From Candidatus Pacearchaeota archaeon (GTDB lineage: Archaea > Nanobdellota > Nanobdellia > Pacearchaeales > GW2011-AR1), in contig NZDU01000040.1 in assembly GCA_002688875.1 (NCBI GenBank), forward strand, positions 1-55,947: DNA of 55,947 nt, read 5' to 3'. The translations under genes were made by a program, and so were the position numbers. Below the pieces are notes generated by a model that saw only the letters and a list, made by a program, of their open reading frames with translations, was not told the DNA's origin and made no database searches. Below are positions 1-8,783 of this stretch, piece by piece (positions within the stretch are counted from its first letter, which is position 1; every line of letters begins with the position of its first letter).

Positions 1-27
1 ACACTAACTCCCAAAATCATTGTTTGG

Positions 28-78
28 GCTTCGCCGTGACTCATTTTGAGTACCTCTCGTGGCGGGCACCCTTTCGGG
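28..78. other. Unassigned structured stretch at left edge
   Basis: Two small inverted repeats are visible: ACTCA/TGAGT (39-51) enclosed by CGCC/GGCG (32-35 and 61-64), then CCC-TTTC-GGG (69-78). The GC content is higher than in the surrounding DNA. It could be the edge of a structured RNA on either strand, but I cannot assign it to a family and the window begins here. Confidence 0.2.
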
Positions 79-113
79 ATTAAAAAATATGAAAGAAAAA
101 GAGTATATAAAGG

Positions 114-635
114 TTATGTTTGGGCTTCTAAACCTTGGAATTTATAGAGGTTAAGGTAGGATTTGATTTCTCCTATGAATTCATAGAGTTCTTCGTGTAA
201 TTCAGCTTCATAATCTTCTATTCTGGACTTTATAATGAATTTATTATATGCTTCTTTAAGGAATTTAATGAAAGCATTGCCTTCCCATTTACCTTCGTAA
301 TCTAATTCTAACCAAGCTGTAAAGCGCATATCGACATCGCCCTTGTTGGTTTTTTTCTTCATATTGTTAATTTCTATTTCTACACTATCTAAACCTACAA
401 TAAGGAATTTAATATCAATGTGGAATTTAATATAATCTGAGATTTTTCTATTGGTTTCCCAACCTATTTCTAAGTGTTTACCGCCTTGAGTGGTTTGTTC
501 CATATATTGTTTTTCTTGGAAATCGTAGTTATGTTGAGAGAACCAACGAAACATGGTTTTATACAAGTCCCCCATATCAAAGATGGAAACTTGACGTACT
601 TTAATATTATTGGCTACAAAGTCTTTTTCACTCAT
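114..635 (-). CDS. Conserved hypothetical protein, paralogue of its upstream neighbour
   Basis: 173 residues starting MSEKDF. I do not recognise a named family. It has no signal peptide or membrane segment and is rich in charged and aromatic residues. The central block GGKHLEIGWETNRK followed by DYIKFHIDIKF has a close counterpart in the gene at 676-1170 (GKEFTIGWEFERK...DFIKFNIEIEI), and both have a later W-x-x-N-x-(F/I)-x-KFL-like segment. The pair therefore looks like a tandem duplication, 40 bases apart on the same strand. The role is unknown; likely cytosolic. Confidence 0.75.
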   Translation of the reverse strand: MSEKDFVANNIKVRQVSIFDMGDLYKTMFRWFSQHNYDFQEKQYMEQTTQGGKHLEIGWETNRKISDYIKFHIDIKFLIVGLDSVEIEINNMKKKTNKGDVDMRFTAWLELDYEGKWEGNAFIKFLKEAYNKFIIKSRIEDYEAELHEELYEFIGEIKSYLNLYKFQGLEAQT

Positions 636-675
636 ATGATTTTAGAATATATTTTTCTTAATAAAATTATCTATT

Positions 676-1170
676 TTAGAATAAGGAAAATTGGTTTAAT
701 TTGGATTTTATTAAAGCATGTAGGCCGTAGGTGTCTTCCCAACACTTTCCAGCATAGTTAAGAAAATATTGTTTTTTTAAATAATAAATGTGCATTTTCC
801 TTAAAAATTTAAAGATAGGGTTGGTTTCCCAATGATTTTGCCAATCCATCTCCATTTCTGAATCTACTACAATTTCAATCCAACCCTTAAGAAGAGAAGG
901 GTCTTTTTCAATAGGATTCATACTATGAGCCCAAATTTCTATTTCTATATTGAATTTTATAAAATCATTTACTTTTCTTTCAAATTCCCAACCTATAGTA
1001 AATTCTTTACCATGGGATTTTGATTTTTCCACATAACCTTTTTCATTAAAGAAATATTTATTTTCTTGAGCCCAAGTGTATAAGGATTTATGGAGTTCTT
1101 TGAAATTAACGGGGGAGTCTTGTCTTATAATTAAACTGCCTTCTTCTGTGATGGGCCATTTTTCGGACAT
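676..1170 (-). CDS. Conserved hypothetical protein, tandem paralogue
   Basis: 164 residues beginning MSEKWPITEE. The reading frame stays open upstream, but this ATG aligns with the MSEK start of the paralogue at 114-635, and further upstream the frame would collide with the promoter and start of the pilin gene on the other strand. It shares the block GKEFTIGWEFERK and a C-terminal Lys/Tyr-rich helix with its neighbour. No catalytic motif or membrane segment is visible. Function unknown. The 5' side faces the divergent pilin gene across about 90 bases. Confidence 0.7.
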   Translation of the reverse strand: MSEKWPITEEGSLIIRQDSPVNFKELHKSLYTWAQENKYFFNEKGYVEKSKSHGKEFTIGWEFERKVNDFIKFNIEIEIWAHSMNPIEKDPSLLKGWIEIVVDSEMEMDWQNHWETNPIFKFLRKMHIYYLKKQYFLNYAGKCWEDTYGLHALIKSKLNQFSLF

Positions 1171-1258
1171 ATATAATAAAGTAAATATTTGAGTTAATAT
1201 AATTTTCTCTTTAGAGGGAAAAGAAATGTTTATATAGGAGTTAAAATTAAGAATAAAT

Positions 1259-1771
1259 ATGAACAAAAGAGGTATTAGTCCATTAATTGCTTCTGTATTG
1301 TTAATCGCTTTTGCGGTTACTTTATTCTTGATTATTAGTACTTGGACTAGGACTAGTATTTTAGAACCTGGACTTGAAAAAGGTGGGGAAAAATATGCGG
1401 TTGGTTTAGATTGTTTGAGTACAAGTGTTAAAATTGAGAGTGCATGTGTGGATGATAGAGATAGTGTGACTTCTTTGAAATTAAATGTAGATAATAAAGG
1501 TTCCACCAATATTGAAAGCTTGAGTATTAGAGTTGTAGGTGAGGAAGGGAATTTGGCTACTATTCCTTATGGGCCAGCTTTAGCTTCAATTGCACCTCCT
1601 GGAAGAATTATTAGTTTTGGAGATAGGCAAACATTAGGAGATCAAGGACCTATAGCGGATTTAGATAGGATTGAAGTATTCCCTTATATAAAAGGCGGGA
1701 TTTGTCAGGATAATTTAGTTAGTATTGGACTTTCTAGATTGGAAGATGATTGTCCTGAGGATTCTCCATAA
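1259..1771 (+). CDS. Archaeal type IV pilin-like protein
   Basis: 170 residues. The N-terminus MNKRGISPLIASVLLIAF is the class III signal of archaeal pilins: a short basic leader, the G-I-S-P-L-I-A core, then one hydrophobic helix (about residues 9-27) that would serve as both membrane anchor and assembly helix. The rest is a secreted beta-rich domain with three or four cysteines. A TATA-like TTTATATA at 1229-1236 lies about 23-30 bases before the ATG, fitting a leaderless transcript. It probably forms or decorates a surface filament after processing by a prepilin peptidase; no pilus assembly genes are in view. Confidence 0.75.
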   Translation: MNKRGISPLIASVLLIAFAVTLFLIISTWTRTSILEPGLEKGGEKYAVGLDCLSTSVKIESACVDDRDSVTSLKLNVDNKGSTNIESLSIRVVGEEGNLATIPYGPALASIAPPGRIISFGDRQTLGDQGPIADLDRIEVFPYIKGGICQDNLVSIGLSRLEDDCPEDSP

Positions 1772-1833
1772 ATAATTTTTAGAAAAGTTTAAAAAGAGTC
1801 TATTTCAATTTCTAATTATAATTGGGGTTAAAA

Positions 1834-2064
1834 ATGATTCAAGACAGACTAATGGCTTATGACCTTGATGGATTATTAAGATGTAGATGTGCTAGAGAGA
1901 TCCAATCAAAAACAGCAATGGGAAATTTTAGAGAAACCAGAGAAGGATTAGTAATAGACTCAGAAACAGATCCTCTTATATTTGAGGGTTGGGAACCAGA
2001 AGCTTATTCAGAAGGTCAAGCTCCTGAACCAACTGAAGAAGGAGATTCAAACTATGACTTATGA
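1834..2064 (+). CDS. Small acidic hypothetical protein, thermosome operon
   Basis: 76 residues from ATG 1834; a TTG at 1822 is possible but less likely. The N-terminal half contains a C-R-C pair (RCRCARE) and the C-terminus is strongly acidic. It overlaps the next gene by 11 bases, so the two are probably co-translated, and the thermosome follows. No family recognised. It may be a substrate-independent accessory of the operon, but nothing in the sequence shows a function. Confidence 0.5.
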   Translation: MIQDRLMAYDLDGLLRCRCAREIQSKTAMGNFRETREGLVIDSETDPLIFEGWEPEAYSEGQAPEPTEEGDSNYDL

Positions 2065-2374
2065 TTTAGAAGAAGTTTATGGACATTTAATTAAGGAACT
2101 TGGAAGTGCTTATAGTGGAGCTTTAAGAGTTAGGCGTAATGTTTTGTCTGATGATTCTTATTCTGAAGAAGAAGTTAGCGGTTTAGGTTTTGTAGTAGGA
2201 GCGAATGGGACAGTAAAAGAGATTGCGATTTTGACTCCATCTGGATTACTTCAAGATATGAGTGAAGGTACTGGAATTCCTTTACCAAGAGATTTAGTAT
2301 CTAGAATTGCTAAATTTATTCCGGAAGTGGAAATTATAGGCGGTAGATCATTGGGAGTGGTTGCAGATGACTGA
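2054..2374 (+). CDS. Hypothetical protein, thermosome operon
   Basis: 106 residues from ATG 2054 (MTYDLEEVYG). This start gives an 11-base overlap with the preceding gene and an 8-base overlap with the thermosome start at 2367, so translation is probably coupled across all three genes. It is a soluble alpha/beta protein ending in a hydrophobic strand (VEIIGGRSLGVVADD). I recognise no catalytic motif or family. Confidence 0.6.
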   Translation: MTYDLEEVYGHLIKELGSAYSGALRVRRNVLSDDSYSEEEVSGLGFVVGANGTVKEIAILTPSGLLQDMSEGTGIPLPRDLVSRIAKFIPEVEIIGGRSLGVVADD

Positions 2375-4004
2375 TCAAAATGTACAACCCATATTTATTT
2401 TACCAGAGGATACTAAAAGAACTAGTGGGAAAGATGCTCAAAGAAATAATATAGCGGCGGCTAAAGCTGTGGCGGAAACTGTTAGGACAACATTAGGTCC
2501 AAAAGGAATGGATAAAATGTTAGTGGATTCTATGAATGAAACTGTGGTTACTAATGATGGTGTGACTATTTTGGATGAAATGTCCATAGAACATCCAACT
2601 GCAAAAATGATTGTTGAGGTTGCAAAAACTCAAGAAGATGAAGTTGGAGATGGAACTACTACTGCTGTTATTTTGGCGGGTGAATTATTAAAAAATGCCG
2701 AAGATTTATTGGATAAAAATATCCATCCTACTATTGTGACTAAGGGTTATAAATTAGCAGCTGATAAAACTCAAGATTTATTAGAGAAATTAGGAGAGGA
2801 TGTGGATGTTAAAGATGAAGATTTGTTAAAGAAAATTGGAATGACTGCTATGACTGGAAAAGGTGCGGAGACTGCTAAAGAATTATTAAGTGGGTTGTGT
2901 GTGAAGGCTGTTAAGAAAATTGTGGATAAAGGGAATAATGTGGATTTAGATGATATTAAAATTGAGAAAAAAGTAGGAGAAGGTATTGAGAATTCTGAAT
3001 TGATTGAAGGTATTGTTTTAGATAAAGAAAAAGTACATGTGGGAATGCCTTCTAAAATTGAAAAAGCTAAAGTGGCTTTATTGGATGTAGCTTTAGAAAT
3101 TAAAAGTACAGAGATGGATGCTAAAATAAGCATTGATGATCCAAATAAATTACAAGGGTTTTTAGATCAAGAAGAAAATATGTTGAAAGATATGGTGAGT
3201 AAAGTAATTGAGAGTGGAGCCAATGTTGTGGTATGTCAAAAAGGTATTGATGATGTGGCTCAATATCTATTAAGTGAAAATGGTGTTTATGCTGTTAGAA
3301 GAGTTAAAGAAAGTGATATGGGAAGATTAGCTAAGGCTACTGGTGGTAAGGTTGTAAGTAATTTAAATGCTTTAGATAAAGATAAATTGGGTAAGGCTGG
3401 AAAAGTGGAAAAAATTAAAGTTGGAGATGATGAAATGACTTATGTGAGTGGATGTGAGAATCCAAAAGCTGTTACCCTACTTGTTAAAGGTGGAACGCAA
3501 CATGTAGTAGATGAAGTGGAAAGAGCAATCACTGATGCCTTAGGTGATGTGGTTGCGAGTTTAAAAACAGGTAAGGTTGTGGGTGGTGCAGGTGCGATTG
3601 AAATGGAATTAAGTAAAGGTCTAAGGGAATATGCTAATAGTTTAAGTGGAAGAGAACAATTAGCAGTACTTGCTTTTGCTGAGGCTATTGAAGTTGTTCC
3701 AAGGACATTAGCTGAAAATGCCGGACTAGATCCTATTGATATGTTAACCGAATTAAAAGCCAGTCATGATTCTGGTAAAAAATGGGCTGGAATTGATGTG
3801 TTTAAGAGAGGGGTTCAAGATGCTTGGGAAAATGGTGTTATTGAACCACTTAAAATTAAAACCCAAGCTGTTAAATCTGCTTCTGAAGTTGCAGAGTTAA
3901 TATTAAGAATTGATGATGTAATTGCTGGAAGTACAAGTAAAGAACCAGCTATGCCGCCTGGTGGTATGGGTGGAATGCCTCCGGGGATGGGTGGGATGAT
4001 GTAG
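2367..4004 (+). CDS. ths: Thermosome subunit (group II chaperonin)
   Basis: 545 residues from ATG 2367 (MTDQNVQPIF), the usual length for the family. ATP-dependent protein-folding ring in the cytosol. Hallmarks are TTLGPKGMDKMLVDS and TNDGVTILDEM near the N-terminus, GDGTTTAVILAGELL with the catalytic Asp, GGGAIE-type sequence (GGAGAIEMEL), and a C-terminal Gly/Met tail (GGMGGMPPGMGGMM). It is the last gene of a three-gene overlapping cluster. Its stop codon is immediately followed by the last codon of trpS on the opposite strand. Only one subunit is visible here, so the ring may be homomeric unless paralogues lie elsewhere. Confidence 0.97.
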   Translation: MTDQNVQPIFILPEDTKRTSGKDAQRNNIAAAKAVAETVRTTLGPKGMDKMLVDSMNETVVTNDGVTILDEMSIEHPTAKMIVEVAKTQEDEVGDGTTTAVILAGELLKNAEDLLDKNIHPTIVTKGYKLAADKTQDLLEKLGEDVDVKDEDLLKKIGMTAMTGKGAETAKELLSGLCVKAVKKIVDKGNNVDLDDIKIEKKVGEGIENSELIEGIVLDKEKVHVGMPSKIEKAKVALLDVALEIKSTEMDAKISIDDPNKLQGFLDQEENMLKDMVSKVIESGANVVVCQKGIDDVAQYLLSENGVYAVRRVKESDMGRLAKATGGKVVSNLNALDKDKLGKAGKVEKIKVGDDEMTYVSGCENPKAVTLLVKGGTQHVVDEVERAITDALGDVVASLKTGKVVGGAGAIEMELSKGLREYANSLSGREQLAVLAFAEAIEVVPRTLAENAGLDPIDMLTELKASHDSGKKWAGIDVFKRGVQDAWENGVIEPLKIKTQAVKSASEVAELILRIDDVIAGSTSKEPAMPPGGMGGMPPGMGGMM

Positions 4005-5111
4005 TTAATCTAAGAATTTATTAATTTGTTTTCTAGCTTTTTCTCTTTTTTGTCTGTGTTTTTTTAGGAAAGTATTTATTTTGTTGATTAAAATTTCTTT
4101 TAATTCTCCTGTAAGTAAAGAACCAGATTTATAATCTGTTTCTATTTTATTTAATTTTTTATCATTAGGTTCAAATAAATATTTTAACCATTGGAAACTA
4201 ACATCAATATCTGGATTTCCACCTTTTTCTTTATGTTCTTTTAAGGAAGTTTGACCGCCAGAGAAAGCGTATTTTTTTATTTTTCTTTCAACTTCTTTTT
4301 CAGTATCACTTGTATAGATTGCAGATATTTCACTACTCGAAGACATTTTCCCTTGAATTCCTTGTAGTGGTGGAAGGAAAGAACATTGGATTGAACCTGG
4401 TTTGTAATGACCTAATTTTGGAAGTATGTCTCTGGTTAGTCTAAAGTGAGGGTCTTGATCTATTGCATGAGGGATTAAGCAAGGTATTTTTTTATTTTTG
4501 AGGATGGAAGGAAGAAATGCAGGAACTGCTTGCATTGAAGTATAAAATATGGATCCTATATTTGATTTATCATTTAAACCGAATGAAGATTTAACCATGG
4601 AAAAGGTAATCTTTTTTGCAACCCTACATGCTTCTTTGTACATTAAGTTTGCGTGTTTTGTATCTATTAAGAATTTAGTTTTCTTTGGATCAAAACCCGT
4701 GGCAATTACATCTAACATATTATCTTGTAAATACTTTTGTCCTTCTTCAAAAGATAGCTTTTGTTTAAATAGAAACTTTTCTTCATCTGGAAATTGGAAT
4801 AATAATTCTACATTGAACTTGTCTTGCAACCATTTTGTAAATATCCAGGGTTGTAGGTGACCTATGTGAATTTTTCCTGAAGGCGCTCTTCCAGTGTATA
4901 GAAAAAATTTGTTTTCTTTTTCATATTCATCCAATATCCAATTTAAGTCACGATGTGCAAAAAATATTTTTCTTCTTAACATAAAATGTAATTCTTTAGT
5001 ATGCTTTTTTATTCTCTCTAATAACTTATTATCTATTTTAGAAACTCCGAATCCTTTTATTAATTTATTATAGTCAATATTTCCAGAGACTTCCCAAGGT
5101 GTGACTTTCAT
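4005..5111 (-). CDS. trpS: Tryptophanyl-tRNA synthetase, archaeal type
   Basis: 368 residues. Charges tRNA-Trp with tryptophan in the cytosol. The N-terminus TPWEVSGNIDYNKLIKGFGV is the conserved archaeal/eukaryotic TrpRS extension. The class I motifs are present: HIGH-like HIGH at residues 82-85 (KIHIGHLQPW) and KMSKS-like KMSSS at 255-259. The C-terminus has a Lys/Arg-rich helix (KKHRQKREKARKQ). It is convergent with the thermosome gene with no intergenic base. Function is firmly supported. Confidence 0.96.
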   Translation of the reverse strand: MKVTPWEVSGNIDYNKLIKGFGVSKIDNKLLERIKKHTKELHFMLRRKIFFAHRDLNWILDEYEKENKFFLYTGRAPSGKIHIGHLQPWIFTKWLQDKFNVELLFQFPDEEKFLFKQKLSFEEGQKYLQDNMLDVIATGFDPKKTKFLIDTKHANLMYKEACRVAKKITFSMVKSSFGLNDKSNIGSIFYTSMQAVPAFLPSILKNKKIPCLIPHAIDQDPHFRLTRDILPKLGHYKPGSIQCSFLPPLQGIQGKMSSSSEISAIYTSDTEKEVERKIKKYAFSGGQTSLKEHKEKGGNPDIDVSFQWLKYLFEPNDKKLNKIETDYKSGSLLTGELKEILINKINTFLKKHRQKREKARKQINKFLD

Positions 5112-5155
5112 TACTAAAGTAAATTAATTAGAAGTATAAAAAACTTTTTGAAAAA

Positions 5156-6670
5156 TTACCTTTTTAGATATCTTTTAATGTTATATCTCTTGCTACTTAA
5201 GTGATAGATAGCAGCTATGGCTATTATGAAAACGGCTATATGACCCAATAAAATATAAATTTGGGGCAGGACATCTTGTAAAGTAACTTCAAAGATTAAT
5301 AATTTTCTTAGAATGGTGTCGGAAACTACAAACATATTATAATTCACTACTTGTTTAATAGATGCGGTGAGGGATTCTAAAGGTATGATAGTATTGGAGA
5401 AGAATAATAAGATAGTACCTAGGGAAATAGCGCCTACAGTGGCAGTTTCTTCTGAACTAAATAAGTACCCTATGATCATACCTAATAAAATGAAAGCAGA
5501 GGTTATAATTAAAATAGCAGCAGTCACATTCATTAAAGTGCTAATTAGATCTGGTTGGATTGCTAGCATGACTGCGAAGACAATAGCTAATTGTAAAATA
5601 ATTATGAGAATGTTTGTTAGATAAGTGGAAGCTATGAATAAGAAGGCTTTGTTTGGACTGATATAATTTCTAAAGTAAGCAGGAGAGATCTTTTCTCTGA
5701 TAACAGTTACACTAGAAAGTAGAAGGGAGACGAACATGACTACCATCATAATTAAGGTAGGGAAGAGATAATTAATATGGGTTCTTTCAGTTGTGACGGG
5801 TTGAGTTACTGTCTTGATTGGAGAAATTAAAGTTTCAACATCTTTAACTTTGATAGCATCGATATCAGAAATGATTTTATTAGAAGCCCTATCTAATTCC
5901 ATTAATTGGGAAGATTCAGTTATGGCTATTTCTTTTAAGTTGGGTATGGCTGAGGAAATTATGTTTACTGCTTTTAATTGGAGAGTTAGTACGTTAATTA
6001 AGTCTTCTAGTTCTGTAATAGTTCGAGTATCATTGGTCTGGGATTTCAAGGCTGCGGTTTTATTATTTAGTTCATTTTCTAAATCTGCACTTAAGTCTAT
6101 ACCTGTTAATTCTGTTTCGATAGTGGTTATACCAGAGGTGAAGGCTTCATTAGTGGTCTTTAGGGAGGATAAAACAGATTTTTTAGATTGTAAGGAGGAA
6201 GAAGCTTCTTCTAGTTGGGCTACTACTATAGATGTTAGAGATTCAGAAAGTTCTTTTGAGGTTTCTCCAACTTTATCTAAGATGGCACCCTTTATAGCAA
6301 AGACTAAATTAATCCTGGATTGATCAACATAGACTTGGATTACATTTCCTTCAGAAACAGATAAATCAGGTGGGAAAATGGTACAGAGATGATAGGTTCC
6401 AGTTTTGACTCCTTTTATACATTCTTCCTCTGAAGAAGATCTGAAAATTCTATATTCATCTTCTTCTAACTTGTCTACAATAGAATTGGACAAATCATTG
6501 TAGCTAGAAGAATAAGAACCGACTTTAATATCCGAGAAAGTGGAAGTGTTAAAGGCAGTACCCACTAGAAGTATTAATAATAAAGGTCCAAATAGTATAA
6601 TCAAGGCTGAACTTTTAGATCTTATTAATATCTTAAAGTTCTTCCTAATGACCCCTAGGAGTTTCACCAC
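5156..6670 (-). CDS. ABC-2 type exporter permease
   Basis: 504 residues. Integral membrane subunit of an export ABC transporter. One hydrophobic helix near the N-terminus (about residues 22-41) is followed by a long extracytoplasmic domain with coiled-coil-like stretches (residues 45-300), then five or six C-terminal membrane segments from about residue 305, the classical ABC-2 (DUF3533/YhgE-like) layout. The start is a GTG at 6668-6670 inside the end of the ATPase gene, a 26-base overlap that implies coupled translation. The substrate is unknown; large-loop ABC-2 permeases often handle lipids or drugs. Confidence 0.85.
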   Translation of the reverse strand: MVKLLGVIRKNFKILIRSKSSALIILFGPLLLILLVGTAFNTSTFSDIKVGSYSSSYNDLSNSIVDKLEEDEYRIFRSSSEEECIKGVKTGTYHLCTIFPPDLSVSEGNVIQVYVDQSRINLVFAIKGAILDKVGETSKELSESLTSIVVAQLEEASSSLQSKKSVLSSLKTTNEAFTSGITTIETELTGIDLSADLENELNNKTAALKSQTNDTRTITELEDLINVLTLQLKAVNIISSAIPNLKEIAITESSQLMELDRASNKIISDIDAIKVKDVETLISPIKTVTQPVTTERTHINYLFPTLIMMVVMFVSLLLSSVTVIREKISPAYFRNYISPNKAFLFIASTYLTNILIIILQLAIVFAVMLAIQPDLISTLMNVTAAILIITSAFILLGMIIGYLFSSEETATVGAISLGTILLFFSNTIIPLESLTASIKQVVNYNMFVVSDTILRKLLIFEVTLQDVLPQIYILLGHIAVFIIAIAAIYHLSSKRYNIKRYLKR

Positions 6671-7595
6671 TTTTTTTCACCAAACTTACAAAAACTTCAC
6701 TTAAGGAAGGTTTTCTTACATCTACTTGTACTATTTTATCTTTTTGTTTTTTGATTCCATGGATTAATTTTTGCAATGTATTTTCTGCATCCGTTGTTCT
6801 AATCATTAATCGGTTTCCGAATCTTTCTATTTTTTTTATCTTACTGGATTTTAAACACTTCATAAGCTGAGTGTAATTTTTCTTTAAGGTAATTAAATGA
6901 ATTTCATCTTCTCGAGAGAATTGTTTTCTTAATTGCTCTGGAGTACCCCTTCTTAGAATTTTACCATTGTGTAAAATAGCAATTTCATCGCATAATTGTT
7001 CTGCTTCATGTAATAAATGAGAAGTTATAATGACAGTTGTGTCATCTTGGTTAATTTTTTTTATTAAAGATAAAATATCTTTTCTTAAAATAGGATCTAG
7101 ATCTTCAGTAGGTTCGTCTAAGATTAAAATTCGGGGATTATGAATTAGAGCACAGGCAATATCTAAGCGTCTTTGCATTCCACCAGATAAATTTTCAGCT
7201 AACTCATCTGCAGAATCTTCTAAATGGACGAATTTAATTACTTTATTTATATTGGATCTTAAAGTAGCTCTAGGAACGTTAGATAAAGTGCCAAAATATT
7301 CTAGATTTTCTTTTACAGATAATTTTGGATAAACACAATTATCTTGGGTTGCGAAGCCAACTATTTGTCTTATGAATTTTAGATTCTTTTTTAGTTCTCG
7401 TGTTTCATAATCTATTTCTCCAGAATCAGAATCCCAAAAGCCAATTAAAGTTTTTAGTAAAGTGGTTTTACCACAGCCAGAAGCCCCAATAATTCCAAAT
7501 ATTTTTTTAGATGGAACTTCAAAGTTAACATTTTTTAAAACCTGATGATTTCCAAAACTTTTAGAAAGATTTTTTACCTCTATTTGATTGGCCAT
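6645..7595 (-). CDS. ABC transporter ATP-binding protein
   Basis: 316 residues, slightly longer than a minimal nucleotide-binding domain. Walker A GASGCGKT (residues 37-44), Q-loop region FATQDN, signature LSGGMQ, Walker B ILILDEPTEDLD and the switch His in TSHLLHEAE are all intact, so it should hydrolyse ATP. An extra C-terminal domain of about 90 residues is typical of CcmA/DrrA-type exporters. It drives the permease encoded immediately downstream. The ATG at 7595 lies about 70 bases from the divergent presenilin-like gene. Confidence 0.93.
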   Translation of the reverse strand: MANQIEVKNLSKSFGNHQVLKNVNFEVPSKKIFGIIGASGCGKTTLLKTLIGFWDSDSGEIDYETRELKKNLKFIRQIVGFATQDNCVYPKLSVKENLEYFGTLSNVPRATLRSNINKVIKFVHLEDSADELAENLSGGMQRRLDIACALIHNPRILILDEPTEDLDPILRKDILSLIKKINQDDTTVIITSHLLHEAEQLCDEIAILHNGKILRRGTPEQLRKQFSREDEIHLITLKKNYTQLMKCLKSSKIKKIERFGNRLMIRTTDAENTLQKLIHGIKKQKDKIVQVDVRKPSLSEVFVSLVKKSGETPRGH

Positions 7596-7667
7596 ATTAA
7601 TGTAAAATGTTTATTTATTTTTAAAACTATCGCTGGCTTTTTATATAACTACTTATTATTGGGGTTA

Positions 7668-8534
7668 ATGAAGCATACATGGAAAATAACTGGTATATTG
7701 GTTGTGTTATTCTTATTTACCCAGGTTATTGGTTTGACGGTTATAAATAATTATATTGATGTTGAACAAATAGTTAAACAAGAAACTGTTATAGAAGATG
7801 GTAAGGAAGTTATTAAAGAAGTAATTGTGGAGGAACAAGTTTTTGAGGAATTACCTTATGGGATTGAAAGGCCGGAATTAAAAGAGAAGACGAGTTATTT
7901 ATCTATATTATTGGCCATTATTATTGCGACTTCTCTAGCTTTGATTTTATTAAAATTCCAGGCAATGAGATTATGGAAGTTGTGGTTTTTTTTAAGTGTG
8001 TTTTTTACTTTGATGATTGCATTTAATGCTTTTATTCCGCAATTATGGGCTTTAGTATTGGCTTTAGTATTTGCAGGTTTGAAGACATTTAGAAATAGTG
8101 TGATAATTCATAATTTTTCTGAGCTATTTATATATGGGGGTTTGGCTGTGATATTTGTGCCTGTTATAAATGTTTTAGCCATAGTTGTGATTTTGTTAAT
8201 AATTAGTATTTATGATTATATAGCTGTGTGGAAAACCAAACATATGATTAAAATGGCTAAATTTCAGGCTAAATTAAAATTATTTGCGGGTTTGATGATT
8301 CCTTATGGTAGGAAATCAGCTATATTGGGAGGAGGGGATTTAGGATTTCCTTTATTATTTTCTGGTGTAATCTTTAAGAGTTATGGATGGGGTGCTTTGA
8401 TTACAGTCTTGACTAGTACTTTGGCTTTGGGTTATTTATTGGTTAAAAGTGAGAAAGGAAAATATTATCCAGCTATGCCTTTTTTGACAGTGGGGATATT
8501 AATTGGGTTTATAGTTGTCAAGTTAGTGCTCTAG
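7668..8534 (+). CDS. Presenilin/signal-peptide-peptidase-like intramembrane aspartyl protease
   Basis: 288 residues from ATG 7668. Multi-spanning membrane protein with the three diagnostic motifs of the family in order: YD at residues 182-183 (SIYDYIAVW), GxGD at 221-224 (GGGDLGFP) and a PAL-like PAMP at 268-271, each in or next to a hydrophobic helix. The two Asp (183, 224) would be the catalytic pair that cleaves transmembrane helices. A hydrophilic loop of Glu/Val-rich sequence (residues 31-68) separates helix 1 from the rest. The third motif reads PAM rather than PAL, a mild variation. Substrate unknown. Confidence 0.85.
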   Translation: MKHTWKITGILVVLFLFTQVIGLTVINNYIDVEQIVKQETVIEDGKEVIKEVIVEEQVFEELPYGIERPELKEKTSYLSILLAIIIATSLALILLKFQAMRLWKLWFFLSVFFTLMIAFNAFIPQLWALVLALVFAGLKTFRNSVIIHNFSELFIYGGLAVIFVPVINVLAIVVILLIISIYDYIAVWKTKHMIKMAKFQAKLKLFAGLMIPYGRKSAILGGGDLGFPLLFSGVIFKSYGWGALITVLTSTLALGYLLVKSEKGKYYPAMPFLTVGILIGFIVVKLVL

Positions 8535-8577
8535 CTACAGTAAGAATTATTAATAAAACTATAAAAAAATAGTTAAC

Positions 8578-8679
8578 TTATTCATTGTTGAATTCTATGT
8601 TATTACAAGTACAAACTAACCCTGTTGGCATACCATTACTAGTATATACTGCTCCGCATTTTTTACATGTGAATGTCAT
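8578..8679 (-). CDS. 33-residue zinc-ribbon microprotein
   Basis: ATG at 8679, stop at 8578. The peptide begins MTFTCKKCGAVY and continues with a C-T-C pair, giving CxxC...CxC, a plausible single zinc site. Such CPxCG-related small zinc proteins are common in archaea and usually have no assigned role. It sits in the 249-base gap between the protease gene and EF-2, on the opposite strand. There is no clear ribosome binding site; the length makes it uncertain, but the cysteine pattern argues for a real gene. Confidence 0.5.
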   Translation of the reverse strand: MTFTCKKCGAVYTSNGMPTGLVCTCNNIEFNNE

Positions 8680-8783
8680 TGTAATTAAGTTTTGAAATTG
8701 AGGGTATTTAAACTTATTCATTTAAAAGTAGTAGAAATGAAAAATTAGAAAAGTTTAAAAGGCGATTTTTTTTTGGGTAAATA

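Noticed and set aside
676..1509. Extension of the second paralogue upstream to 1509 (277 residues)
   Set aside because: The added part lies antisense to the pilin gene and its promoter, and the MSEK start at 1170 aligns with the neighbouring paralogue.
7545..7667. Upstream start for the presenilin-like protein
   Set aside because: It overlaps the divergent ABC ATPase start and adds sequence antisense to it; ATG 7668 follows the promoter region directly.
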